This document shows positions 6,645 through 13,089 of a stretch of DNA of 15,207 bases, in pieces; position 1 is the first letter of the stretch; each line of letters starts with the position of its first letter. The translations under genes and the position numbers were made by a program. The stretch comes from CAYTEH01 sp964436765 (lineage in GTDB: Bacteria > Patescibacteriota > Gracilibacteria > Peribacterales > Peribacteraceae), in the NCBI GenBank assembly GCA_964436765.1, contig CAYTEH010000033.1:1-15207 (forward strand), in the 5' to 3' direction. Below the pieces are notes generated by a model. It ran no database searches. It saw only the letters and a program-made list of their open reading frames with translations, and had not been told where the DNA came from.

Positions 6645-7037
6645 CCGATCAGGATCCGGTAGATCCCAAACNNNNNNNNNNNNNNNNNNNNNNNNNNNNN
6701 NNNNNNNNNNNNNNNNNNNNNNNNNNNNNNNNNNNNNNNNNNNNNNNNNNNNNNNNNNNNNNNNNNNNNNNAGGCCGATGACGGCCGTCGGCAGGAACGC
6801 GGCAAGGACCTTCAGGAGGACGGTCTTTTGAGTGATCAACGAGCGCCAGTAGAGGATGATCACCGCCGCGATGGCGCCTGTCTGGATGGCGATTTCGAAG
6901 GATTTGAGCGTCTCCGTCTGCGGCAGGCGCAGCAGGTTCGAGGCCAGGATTAAATGCGCCGTGGATGACACCGGCAGGAATTCGGTGAGGCCTTCGACGA
7001 TTCCCAGGATGACGGCGTGGATCAGGGTCATTGGCAT
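6608..7037 (-). CDS. uppP: Undecaprenyl-diphosphatase UppP (BacA), interrupted by an assembly gap
   Basis: UppP is an integral membrane enzyme that dephosphorylates undecaprenyl pyrophosphate, recycling the lipid carrier for peptidoglycan and other glycans. The first 88 residues are visible before the gap and contain the signature EGLTEFLPVSSTAHL (about 15-29), followed by a typical second segment (FEIAIQTGAIAAVIILYWRSL). Beyond the 100-N gap, the other frame continues with the family-like end FGIYRILIGVIGFWFVVSGF and a stop at 6608. The two parts are out of frame across 100 N, so the gap length is not real. Family members are about 260-270 residues, so roughly 150-160 residues, including the PGxSRS motif, lie in the gap. 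Start is ATG 7037, or 7031 two codons on. The gene probably serves the same envelope pathway as the neighbouring glycosyltransferase. Confidence 0.85.
6672..6771. other. Assembly gap (100 N) inside uppP
   Basis: Exactly 100 N, a placeholder. The coding frame does not carry through it, and UppP family length suggests that about 450-480 bases are missing. Confidence 0.95.
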
Positions 7038-7077
7038 CAGTGAATCACAACGGAAAGACTGAAGATAGAAGAAAAAA

Positions 7078-7101
7078 GAACCAGGAGGTGGATCCTGGTT
7101 C
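7078..7101 (-). terminator. Intrinsic terminator after the doxX-like gene
   Basis: A perfect 9-bp stem (GAACCAGGA 7078-7086, TCCTGGTTC 7093-7101, loop GGTGGA), extendable by one pair. On the minus strand it is followed by TTTTTT (complement of 7072-7077). Outer arms CTGAAGAT (7059-7066) and ATCTTCAG (7125-7132) could lengthen the hairpin. The right outer arm overlaps the stop of the DoxX gene. Confidence 0.75.
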
Positions 7102-7128
7102 TCTTTTTCAATCTTGCTTCTTCGATCT

Positions 7129-7527
7129 TCAGCTTTGTTTCAATACCGCCTTGTCCACGCTCAGGCTGCCTGCGCCGAACGCCATGGTGACGATGCATCC
7201 TGCAAAGATCATGAGGTCGAACTCCCAGCCCGCACCGCGGCTGCCGGCAAATGTGCCGAAGAGGTCGAACGCGCCCTGGCCGAAGCCGGTCATTTTCATG
7301 TACATCGCGCCCAGCATGATGATGGCGAGGCCGAGTCCTGCCCAGCGGGTGAGTACTCCCAGGATCATTGCCGCGCCTCCCAGGGGCTCCGCAATGGCGA
7401 GGATGTTAAAGAGCATGCTGTCGCCAAGCGGCCACTTCATCCAGCCGTGGTACAGGAAAATCGCTCCGATCGAGAGACGGAGGATGAGGAGCGCCCAGTC
7501 GCGCATGGAATCGCACTTGTGCAACAT
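7129..7527 (-). CDS. DoxX-family integral membrane protein
   Basis: This 132-residue protein has about four hydrophobic helices (roughly 10-27, 42-60, 65-80 and 105-122). It carries the DoxX pattern: LILRLSIGAIFLYHGWMKW in helix 1, then AEPLGGAAMILGVLTRWAGLGLAIIM, a short loop, and GWEFDLMIFAGCIVTMAFGAG. DoxX proteins are small membrane proteins linked in various bacteria to redox or thiol-stress functions; the reaction here cannot be told. Start is ATG 7527; an alternative ATG seven codons later (7506) would begin just before helix 1. A TATACT hexamer on the minus strand (7562-7557) may be its -10 box, but I find no good -35. The gene ends in a strong hairpin terminator. Confidence 0.85.
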   Translation of the reverse strand: MLHKCDSMRDWALLILRLSIGAIFLYHGWMKWPLGDSMLFNILAIAEPLGGAAMILGVLTRWAGLGLAIIMLGAMYMKMTGFGQGAFDLFGTFAGSRGAGWEFDLMIFAGCIVTMAFGAGSLSVDKAVLKQS

Positions 7528-7631
7528 AAGAAAGAAAGGAGGAAAAGGATGGCAAGAGTATAAATGGTGGAAAAACTATTGCATGTGAGGAAGGCGCTTC
7601 ATGCAAGTTCAAAGATCGAAGCATGAAGATC

Positions 7632-7648
7632 AAAAAGTGTTCACACTT
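7632..7648 (-). terminator. Short terminator-like hairpin after the topoisomerase gene
   Basis: On the minus strand, AAGTG-TGAA-CACTT is followed by a run of T (complement of 7632-7636), seven bases beyond the stop. The stem is only 5 bp. A second inverted pair, CTTCATGC (7597-7604) and GCATGAAG (7621-7628), lies just beyond. Confidence 0.4.
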
Positions 7649-7654
7649 CGGCCT

Positions 7655-8803
7655 TCATTTTTTTTCAAAGCATTCTTTCAGCAAACACAACACCGCAGCT
7701 TCCCCGAACGTGAGCCCCTGGCGGCTCTTTGCATGCTTTTGCTGCTTCTTCCACAGGACCGGGAGCGTCATGTTCAGGTACGAATCGAGAATGAAAGGAT
7801 GGATGTAGCACTTGCGGCAGACGGCGGGCGTGTTGCCGAGCTGCGACGAGACTTCCTTGATCGCGCACACCACGTTTTTCTTCGCTTCGCGTGCGCTCTT
7901 GCACGGCGGAAAGCCTTCCAGCGTCAGTGCGGCGTGCACGGTGCCCGCCCAGGTACGGAAATCCTTGGCCGTGAATTGTTCCCCCGTGACGGCCTGCAGG
8001 TAGGCGTTCACGTCGTCCGATTTGATATCGTGCCGCTGGCCGAAATCGTCCACGTACTGGAACAGATCCTGTCCGGGCAGATCGCGGCACTGCTTCACAA
8101 GCGTGGCCATCCGCTTGTCGGTCACCTCCAGGTCGTGCACTTTGCCGCTCTTGCCACGGAAGTGGAATTTGACCGTGGCGCCGGTCACCGTCGCATGGCC
8201 GTCTCGCATCGTCGTAAGGCCGTACGACCCGTTTTCCTTGGCGTATTCGTCGTTGCCGATGCGGATATGCGTTTCGTCCATCAGCCGCACGATCAACGCC
8301 AGCACCTTTTGCTTCGAGAGTCCGGGGGACGCGAGATCGCGTGCGACGCGCACGCGGATGCGGGGGAGCGATGCCCCGAACAAGATCATATTGTGGTACT
8401 TGGTGAGGTCCCGTGCAGCGCGCCAGAGCGGGTGGTAGCGATATTGTTTGCGGCCCCGCGCGTCGATGCCCGTCGCCTGCACATGTCCGTTGGAGTGCGC
8501 GCAAATCCAGACGTCCCTCCATGCGGGCGGCAGCACGAGCGCGCGGATGCGCGCGAGCGTGGCCCTGTCCTTCACCACGGTTCCTTTGGAGTCCGTGAAG
8601 CGGAAGGTGTTGCCTTTTTTCACCCGCCGGAAGCCTGGTTCGAGGTCGCTGCTGCAGCGCAGGCCCACCGTTCTGGCGGTGTCCCGCGATGCCGGCTTGA
8701 GCGTGCGTGCCGTCCTGCCAGCGGTTGAATCGAGCGAACGTTCCAGCGCGCGCAGTTTCTTCCGGGCTGCGGGCGTGGCCGATGACAGCGTGACGATAGG
8801 CAT
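7655..8803 (-). CDS. topIB: DNA topoisomerase IB (poxvirus/Deinococcus type)
   Basis: This 382-residue type IB topoisomerase relaxes supercoils by nicking one strand through a 3'-phosphotyrosyl intermediate. The N-terminal clamp contains VKKGNTFRFTDSKGT and ALVLPPAWRDVWIC. The catalytic domain contains RLMDETHIRIGNDEYAKE, KDFRTWAGT and GNTPAVCRKCYIHP. Predicted catalytic residues are R181, K218, R283, N324 and Y333. Their spacing from the tyrosine (152, 115, 50 and 9) is the same as I recall for the Deinococcus radiodurans enzyme (R137, K174, R239, N280, Y289), including Asn in place of the vaccinia His. The protein therefore looks active. The ATG at 8803 is the only start in frame after an upstream stop, and a near-consensus promoter precedes it. 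The C-terminus (GLTFGEAAVLCLLKECF) is typical of bacterial members. Confidence 0.93.
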   Translation of the reverse strand: MPIVTLSSATPAARKKLRALERSLDSTAGRTARTLKPASRDTARTVGLRCSSDLEPGFRRVKKGNTFRFTDSKGTVVKDRATLARIRALVLPPAWRDVWICAHSNGHVQATGIDARGRKQYRYHPLWRAARDLTKYHNMILFGASLPRIRVRVARDLASPGLSKQKVLALIVRLMDETHIRIGNDEYAKENGSYGLTTMRDGHATVTGATVKFHFRGKSGKVHDLEVTDKRMATLVKQCRDLPGQDLFQYVDDFGQRHDIKSDDVNAYLQAVTGEQFTAKDFRTWAGTVHAALTLEGFPPCKSAREAKKNVVCAIKEVSSQLGNTPAVCRKCYIHPFILDSYLNMTLPVLWKKQQKHAKSRQGLTFGEAAVLCLLKECFEKK

Positions 8804-8832
8804 GTGTGTGGTATGGGTCTGTCTTAAACAAT

Positions 8833-8861
8833 ATTATACCATAATTTTAATGTATTGTTAA
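8833..8861 (-). promoter_or_regulatory. Promoter of the topoisomerase IB gene
   Basis: On the minus strand, TTAACA (8861-8856), 17 bp, then a perfect TATAAT (8838-8833). The AT-rich stretch stands out from the GC-rich surroundings. It implies a leader of about 22 nt, without a Shine-Dalgarno sequence. Confidence 0.7.
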
Positions 8862-8894
8862 TTAGCGATTCTGGGCTTCCGGATGCCACATACA

Positions 8895-8923
8895 TTGTGC
8901 AAACGCACAATCTTTGCTACACT
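8895..8923 (+). promoter_or_regulatory. Promoter of the Cys-rich repeat gene, leaderless geometry
   Basis: TTGTGC (8895-8900), 17 bp, TGC-TACACT (-10 at 8918-8923, extended). The ATG at 8930 begins six bases after the -10 box, so transcription should start at the codon itself. The site is divergent from the topoisomerase promoter; the two -35 boxes are 33 bp apart. Confidence 0.6.
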
Positions 8924-8929
8924 GCTTTG

Positions 8930-9823
<894 letters not shown>

Positions 9824-9833
9824 ATCACCGGAC

Positions 9834-10016
9834 TTACATCCCGCGCGCGATCTGCATCACGAAGTAGACGCTGATGATGATCAGGCATCCGAACAGGACC
9901 ACGAGCGTCGCGACGATCATGGTGAGCACCATGTGCGCGCGGTGGAGGATGCGCTCGATCTGCGCACCGAAGCGCATGGAACCGAACGCATTCATCATCG
10001 ATTTGCGGAGAGCCAT
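9834..10016 (-). CDS. Small single-TM protein, hypothetical
   Basis: This is a 60-residue frame starting at ATG 10016. The N-terminal half (MALRKSMMNAFGSMRF, then GAQIERILHRAH) is basic and amphipathic. Residues about 29-55 form one long hydrophobic helix (MVLTMIVATLVVLFGCLII and onward) near the C-terminus, like a tail-anchored protein. I do not recognise a family. Two in-frame ATG codons upstream (10046, 10043) could add ten residues. No convincing promoter or Shine-Dalgarno is seen. The gene converges on the Cys-rich gene, with 10 bp between stops. The coherent TM helix with flanking charges favours a real gene, but without homologues this is moderate. Confidence 0.5.
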   Translation of the reverse strand: MALRKSMMNAFGSMRFGAQIERILHRAHMVLTMIVATLVVLFGCLIIISVYFVMQIARGM

Positions 10017-10206
10017 GGGGAGGAGGAGAAAAGAAGCATGCATCATCCTGTATGACGCATCGCACGCCTTTCCGTTACGGCAGCCGGTGATCAGCGCTTT
10101 CCTGTGGCTCTGCCGTGCTGTTGGTGGATGACATCGCTGCTGCAGAGCATCATCATAGAACGTACGACTGCCTCCTGTAACAGGGAAAACCAGGTTGATT
10201 CGGTGT

Positions 10207-10234
10207 TTGAGACCTACGTCATTTTCGCTATACT
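10207..10234 (+). promoter_or_regulatory. Promoter upstream of tRNA-Glu
   Basis: TTGAGA (10207-10212), 16 bp, TATACT (10229-10234). It is the only good promoter between the small TM gene and tRNA-Glu, so it probably drives the tRNA with a 5' leader of about 135-140 nt. Positions 10017-10206 otherwise show nothing I can name. Confidence 0.55.
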
Positions 10235-10250
10235 CCGCGCACGTTCTTTC

Positions 10251-10358
10251 ATGGATCCCCCTATTCACGAGAATACACAAGCTGTCCCGAAGGCAGGCTC
10301 CGCCTGCCTGGAGGGACACCTTGTAGGGAAGGGTGGGTCCGTGGGAGGGACACCGTAG
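10251..10358 (+). CDS. Possible 35-codon leader ORF ahead of tRNA-Glu
   Basis: An ATG about 10 nt after the predicted transcription start opens 35 codons, ending in TAG 20 bp before the tRNA. The peptide is Gly/Pro-rich with no recognisable domain, and most of it is encoded by hairpin and repeat sequence. It may be chance coding in a tRNA precursor leader. Confidence 0.2.
   Translation: MDPPIHENTQAVPKAGSACLEGHLVGKGGSVGGTP
10283..10354. repeat. Large hairpin and 11-bp direct repeats before tRNA-Glu
   Basis: TGTCCC (10283-10288) and AGGCAGGC (10291-10298) pair with GCCTGCCT (10302-10309) and GGGACA (10313-10318), leaving a three-base loop. GGAGGGACACC occurs at 10310-10320 and again at 10344-10354, both followed by a GTAGG phrase. 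The composition looks like a REP-type intergenic repeat. Confidence 0.65.
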
Positions 10359-10378
10359 GTGGCCCTTCCACGAAATAC

Positions 10379-10453
10379 GGCCCCATCGTCTAGCGGTTAG
10401 GACAGCGGGTTTTCAATCCGTTAATCGGGGTTCGACTCCCCGTGGGGCTGCCA
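10379..10453 (+). tRNA. tRNA-Glu (UUC)
   Basis: The cloverleaf is complete. The acceptor is GGCCCCA with TGGGGCT (G1-U72 wobble), discriminator G and an encoded CCA (10451-10453). The D-arm contains CGTCTAGCGGTTAGGACA. The anticodon stem GCGGG/TCCGT flanks loop TTTTCAA, with anticodon TTC at 10412-10414. The T-arm is CGGGG-TTCGACT-CCCCG. It closely resembles bacterial tRNA-Glu. The promoter of the next gene begins 2 bp after the CCA. Confidence 0.95.
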
Positions 10454-10454
10454 A

Positions 10455-10483
10455 TTGTCTAAATAAAAGAAAAATGCTATAAT
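10455..10483 (+). promoter_or_regulatory. Near-consensus promoter after tRNA-Glu
   Basis: TTGTCT (10455-10460), an AT-rich 17-bp spacer, TGC-TATAAT (-10 at 10478-10483, extended). The ATG at 10493 is nine bases downstream, giving a predicted leader of about 3 nt. An overlapping TATACT (10483-10488) also exists. Confidence 0.7.
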
Positions 10484-10492
10484 ATACTCAAC

Positions 10493-10855
10493 ATGACACA
10501 CACACTCATCCATCGTCTCCTCACCTGTGCCTCGGCCGGTTTTGTGCTGGCGGGCATTTTGACACTTGGTACAACGACGGTTGAGCTTGTGCAGGCGGAC
10601 CTGACGGGGCACGGGACGCTCGTGACGGAGCTGCATCCATCGCCCTCCGCCGAGGTCGTCTACGGCATCGCTGCCGCGCAGGCGGGCGCAGATGTTCAAC
10701 TCGCATTGGGCATGCTCTTCGTGCTTGCCGGCATGGGGTTCTACGCGCTCTCGGTGGTTCGCAGTCAACCGATCAGGGGCATGCGCACGCACCTCCGGCG
10801 CCGGAAGCTCGGACCAAATAAGTCGCTCCGGACGCTCAGGGTGCGGTCGGCGTGA
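10493..10855 (+). CDS. Hypothetical two-TM membrane protein
   Basis: A 120-residue protein with no family I recognise. A hydrophobic segment at about 8-30 (LLTCASAGFVLAGILTLGT) is followed by an extracytoplasmic-looking region of about 38 residues (31-68), a second helix at about 69-88 (VQLALGMLFVLAGMGFYAL) and a strongly basic C-terminal tail (RGMRTHLRRRKLGPNKSLR). The basic tail suggests that both ends are cytoplasmic. It has its own near-consensus, almost leaderless promoter immediately after tRNA-Glu and is followed by hairpin repeats and a bidirectional terminator. It therefore looks like an independently expressed gene. Confidence 0.7.
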   Translation: MTHTLIHRLLTCASAGFVLAGILTLGTTTVELVQADLTGHGTLVTELHPSPSAEVVYGIAAAQAGADVQLALGMLFVLAGMGFYALSVVRSQPIRGMRTHLRRRKLGPNKSLRTLRVRSA

Positions 10856-10919
10856 CCCTCATCCGGCGCTTCGCGCCACCGCGCCCCTCACTCGGTCTCT
10901 CCCCCTGAAGGGGGAGAGA
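10856..10919. repeat. Double-hairpin intergenic repeat
   Basis: GGCGC-TTC-GCGCC (10865-10877) is followed by TCTCTCCCCC-TGAA-GGGGGAGAGA (10896-10919), a perfect 10-bp stem with tetraloop. The wording (CCCTCATCCGGC..., then CTCTCCCCC plus its complement) resembles a short palindromic repeat seen between genes in many unrelated environmental bacteria. It lies directly after the stop of the two-TM gene. Confidence 0.6.
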
Positions 10920-10929
10920 AGCAGAAGAG

Positions 10930-10968
10930 GCTTTTTTCTACGAAAAAAGCGGTCTGTAGAAGACCGCT
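10930..10968 (-). terminator. Bidirectional terminator between convergent units
   Basis: On the minus strand, AGCGGTCT-TCTAC-AGACCGCT is followed directly by TTTTTT (complement of 10943-10948), a textbook intrinsic terminator. A second hairpin, GCTTTTTTC-TAC-GAAAAAAGC (10930-10950), overlaps its T-tract. On the plus strand the same stem is followed by a TC-rich stretch, so it can also end transcripts of the two-TM gene. Confidence 0.8.
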
Positions 10969-10991
10969 CTTCTCTCTAACGTGGTGAGTGC

Positions 10992-11027
10992 TTAGCAGCA
11001 GCCACCGCAACCGGGTCCACCGTTCAT
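10992..11027 (-). CDS. Possible micro-ORF (MNGGPGCGGCC) in a short independent transcript
   Basis: Eleven codons encode a Gly/Cys peptide (three Cys, five Gly) with ATG and TAA. It is too small to trust alone. However, it lies alone between a good minus-strand promoter (11059-11087) and a strong terminator (10943-10968), giving a transcript of about 110 nt. The RNA itself could be the product. No Shine-Dalgarno is seen; the leader would be about 25 nt. Confidence 0.3.
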   Translation of the reverse strand: MNGGPGCGGCC

Positions 11028-11058
11028 AAGAGGTTGGGGTAGGAAATAAGACGGGCGA

Positions 11059-11087
11059 AGTTTAACACTTGCATAGTTAAGTATCAA
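11059..11087 (-). promoter_or_regulatory. Promoter of the short transcript beyond pyrK
   Basis: On the minus strand, TTGATA (11087-11082), 17 bp, TAAACT (11064-11059). It lies in the AT-rich gap after the pyrK stop. AACACT (11064-11069) and AGTGTT (11094-11099) form an inverted pair around it that could be an operator. TGAGTGCTT (10985-10993) and AAGCACTCA (11086-11094) are a further 9-bp inverted pair. Confidence 0.5.
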
Positions 11088-11113
11088 GCACTCAGTGTTG
11101 ACGAGTGCCAATT

Positions 11114-11992
11114 TTATTTCTTCGGTCCCGGCGGGGCCATAAACTCCTGTTTCTTGCCCAAGGCATCCCGATGGTACTTCCCGAATTCCTTCTCCAGCTT
11201 GAGCAAAACCTCGTTTTTGACGACAGGGCCTTCCGTGCACATGCGGATCCCGAGCGGGTCGATGACGCAGTTGCCGCAGATGCCGTAGCCGCACTTCATG
11301 TAGCGCTCCATCGAGAGCTGCGCAGGGACGTCGTATGCGGCTGTGATCTCGCTGATCTTCTTCAGCATCATCTCGGGGCCGCAGCCAAACACCTGGTCCA
11401 CCGGATGGCATTCTTTCTTTTTGGCGGATGTTGAATCATGCGGGCAGCTTGCGAGGAGCTTCTCCAGGATATCGGTATTGAATCCCTTGTAGCCCACTGA
11501 GCCGTCGTTCGTCGCGATGTGGAGCGACACGTGGGGGAGAGCCTCCAGTTCTTTGACGTAGAGCAGGTGTTCCTTCCCGCGCGCGCCGACGATCACCTCC
11601 AGCGTGCAGCCGTGCCCCACCGTCTCTTTGGCGACGAAATACATGGGCGCTGCCCCGTATCCTCCCGCCACCAGCACGATGTGCTGGCCCGGTTCCCACT
11701 CGTAGAACGTTCCGAACGGACCTCTCAAGCCCGCAAGATCGCCCACCTGAAGCTTCGCGAACTCGTTCGTCATGTCGCCGACGGCGAAGAACGTGATCTT
11801 GGTGGTGGCCCCGTCGTCGTACGCCACGCTCATGGGGACTTCGTCCACCCCCGGCATCCACACCATCACGAACTGCCCCGGCTTGGCGCCGAGCGATCCA
11901 TCGAACGTGAACGTACGCACCATGTCGGTTTCCTGCTTGATCGCCTTGATGCGGTACGTGCGCGGGAGCCGGCTCTGGAGCTGGATGGCCAT
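11114..11992 (-). CDS. pyrK: Dihydroorotate dehydrogenase electron-transfer subunit (PyrK-like)
   Basis: This 292-residue iron-sulfur flavoprotein passes electrons from PyrD-bound FMN to NAD+. Residues 1 to about 100 are the FAD-binding barrel (KPGQFVMVWMPG, VPMSV, GLRGPFG). The NAD-binding half carries GGYGAAP (from G110) and FGCGPEMML. The [2Fe-2S] ligands are C234, C239, C242 and C252 (C-x4-C-x2-C-x9-C). The wording around PGVDEVPMSVAY resembles archaeal PyrK-like proteins more than the Gram-positive type, in which an Arg precedes the P-x-S. A lysine-rich stretch at about 190-197 and an extended C-terminus (ending PPGPKK) are extra. The ATG is one base after the pyrD stop (TGA-T-ATG), so translation is coupled. 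The pairing with class 1B PyrD supports the call. Confidence 0.88.
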   Translation of the reverse strand: MAIQLQSRLPRTYRIKAIKQETDMVRTFTFDGSLGAKPGQFVMVWMPGVDEVPMSVAYDDGATTKITFFAVGDMTNEFAKLQVGDLAGLRGPFGTFYEWEPGQHIVLVAGGYGAAPMYFVAKETVGHGCTLEVIVGARGKEHLLYVKELEALPHVSLHIATNDGSVGYKGFNTDILEKLLASCPHDSTSAKKKECHPVDQVFGCGPEMMLKKISEITAAYDVPAQLSMERYMKCGYGICGNCVIDPLGIRMCTEGPVVKNEVLLKLEKEFGKYHRDALGKKQEFMAPPGPKK

Positions 11993-11993
11993 A

Positions 11994-12965
11994 TCAGGAA
12001 ACGAGAGAGGGGAGCGTGCCGTTTTTGTTGAAATACGCGAGGGTCGTATGCATGCCCCCGATCAGATCCCGGATATCCCACACGCCTTCGTTCGTGCACC
12101 ACATCTGCATCTCGTCGCAGATCTTTTTGAACACATCCAGACCGCGGTCACAGACGGCGGTACCCACACCGATCAGGCTCGCGCCCGCGAGGAGCATCTC
12201 GATCGCATCTTCGCCGGTGTACACGCCGCCGGTGCCGATAATGGGCAGTTTGCCTCCGGTCGCCTTATAGACGTCGGCAATGCACTTAATGGCGATCGGC
12301 TTGATGCCGGGGCCCGAGAGCCCTCCGACTTTATTGGCCAGGATGGGCATCCTGCTCCGCAAATCGATCGCCATGCCGGGGCCCACCGTATTGATGACCG
12401 TGAAGCCGTCGGCACCGGCTTTGGCGCAGGCCTGGGCGATGAGGCCGATATTCTCGACGTTCGGGGAGAGCTTGATGAACACGGGCGTCTTCTTGCTCAC
12501 TTTTTTCACGGCCTTCGTCACAGCCGCGGCATCGGGCGCGCTGCACGCGAAGGGCCGGCCGAATTCATCCTCGATATTGGGGCAGCTGATGTTCACTTCG
12601 AGGAAGTCAGGTTTGAGCGGCAAAATCGCCTCGGCGGTCAGGCCATAGTTTTCGACGCTTTCGGCGATGATGTTGGCGATCAGCGGCACCGGCTGCTTCT
12701 TCATGAAATCGCCAATCTCCTCCTTTGCCTTTTCGGGCCCCGCATCGGGAACGCCCACGGCGTTCAGCGTCCAGTGCTCCGTCGAAATGATCGTCGGGTT
12801 CGGGTGGCCCTTGTGTTCCCGCAGCCACAGCGACTTGGTGGTGATGCCCCCTGCGCCGTTCTGTGCGACCAGCTTCCAGCTGCTGGAGGTGATTCCCATG
12901 ATTCCCGACGCGAGAACCGTGGGGTTCTCGAACTCGACGCCGAGGACGGTGTGGGAGAGGTTCAT
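11994..12965 (-). CDS. pyrD: Dihydroorotate dehydrogenase, class 1B catalytic subunit
   Basis: This 323-residue FMN enzyme oxidises dihydroorotate to orotate in pyrimidine synthesis. Family features are ENPTVLASGIMG at the N-terminus, GGITTKS, FLEVNISCPN with the catalytic-base Cys at C128, FIKLSPNV, TVINTVGPGMAID, GLSGPGIKPIAI and the FMN-phosphate loop IGTGGVYTGEDA. A longer frame reaches 13025, but the 20 extra residues are unlike the family, and a promoter places the start at ATG 12965. It is co-transcribed with pyrK (one base apart), which identifies the NAD-linked class 1B complex. The family normally works as a PyrD2-PyrK2 heterotetramer. Confidence 0.93.
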   Translation of the reverse strand: MNLSHTVLGVEFENPTVLASGIMGITSSSWKLVAQNGAGGITTKSLWLREHKGHPNPTIISTEHWTLNAVGVPDAGPEKAKEEIGDFMKKQPVPLIANIIAESVENYGLTAEAILPLKPDFLEVNISCPNIEDEFGRPFACSAPDAAAVTKAVKKVSKKTPVFIKLSPNVENIGLIAQACAKAGADGFTVINTVGPGMAIDLRSRMPILANKVGGLSGPGIKPIAIKCIADVYKATGGKLPIIGTGGVYTGEDAIEMLLAGASLIGVGTAVCDRGLDVFKKICDEMQMWCTNEGVWDIRDLIGGMHTTLAYFNKNGTLPSLVS

Positions 12966-12972
12966 TGAGCAG

Positions 12973-13001
12973 AGCATACCGTTTATGGGAGCGGTACTCA
13001 A
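12973..13001 (-). promoter_or_regulatory. Promoter of pyrDK, leaderless geometry
   Basis: On the minus strand, TTGAGT (13001-12996), 17 bp, TATGCT (12978-12973), then seven bases to the ATG at 12965. The predicted start of transcription coincides with the start codon. This supports the shorter PyrD start. Confidence 0.6.
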
Positions 13002-13089
13002 AATGACCGAGACTGCAAACTGCAAAGAAATGGATCAAGCATCAATACAAAAACGCGAAATGCGAATGCTCAATCGCCCAAACGAGATA

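Noticed and set aside
7537..7563. Perfect AGGAGG followed by ATG on the plus strand
   Set aside because: The reading frame ends after four codons (TAA at 7561-7563); the purine run is just the complement of a pyrimidine-rich leader.
7665..8831. Alternative minus-strand frame of 388 codons over the topoisomerase
   Set aside because: Another frame of the same strand encodes topoisomerase IB with all catalytic residues; this one shows no family features.
8855..8929. TTG start adding 25 residues to the Cys-rich protein
   Set aside because: The extension would run through its own promoter and does not resemble a signal sequence.
11772..12968. Plus-strand reading frame of 398 codons across pyrK/pyrD
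   Set aside because: It is antisense to two clearly assigned genes and has low-information composition.
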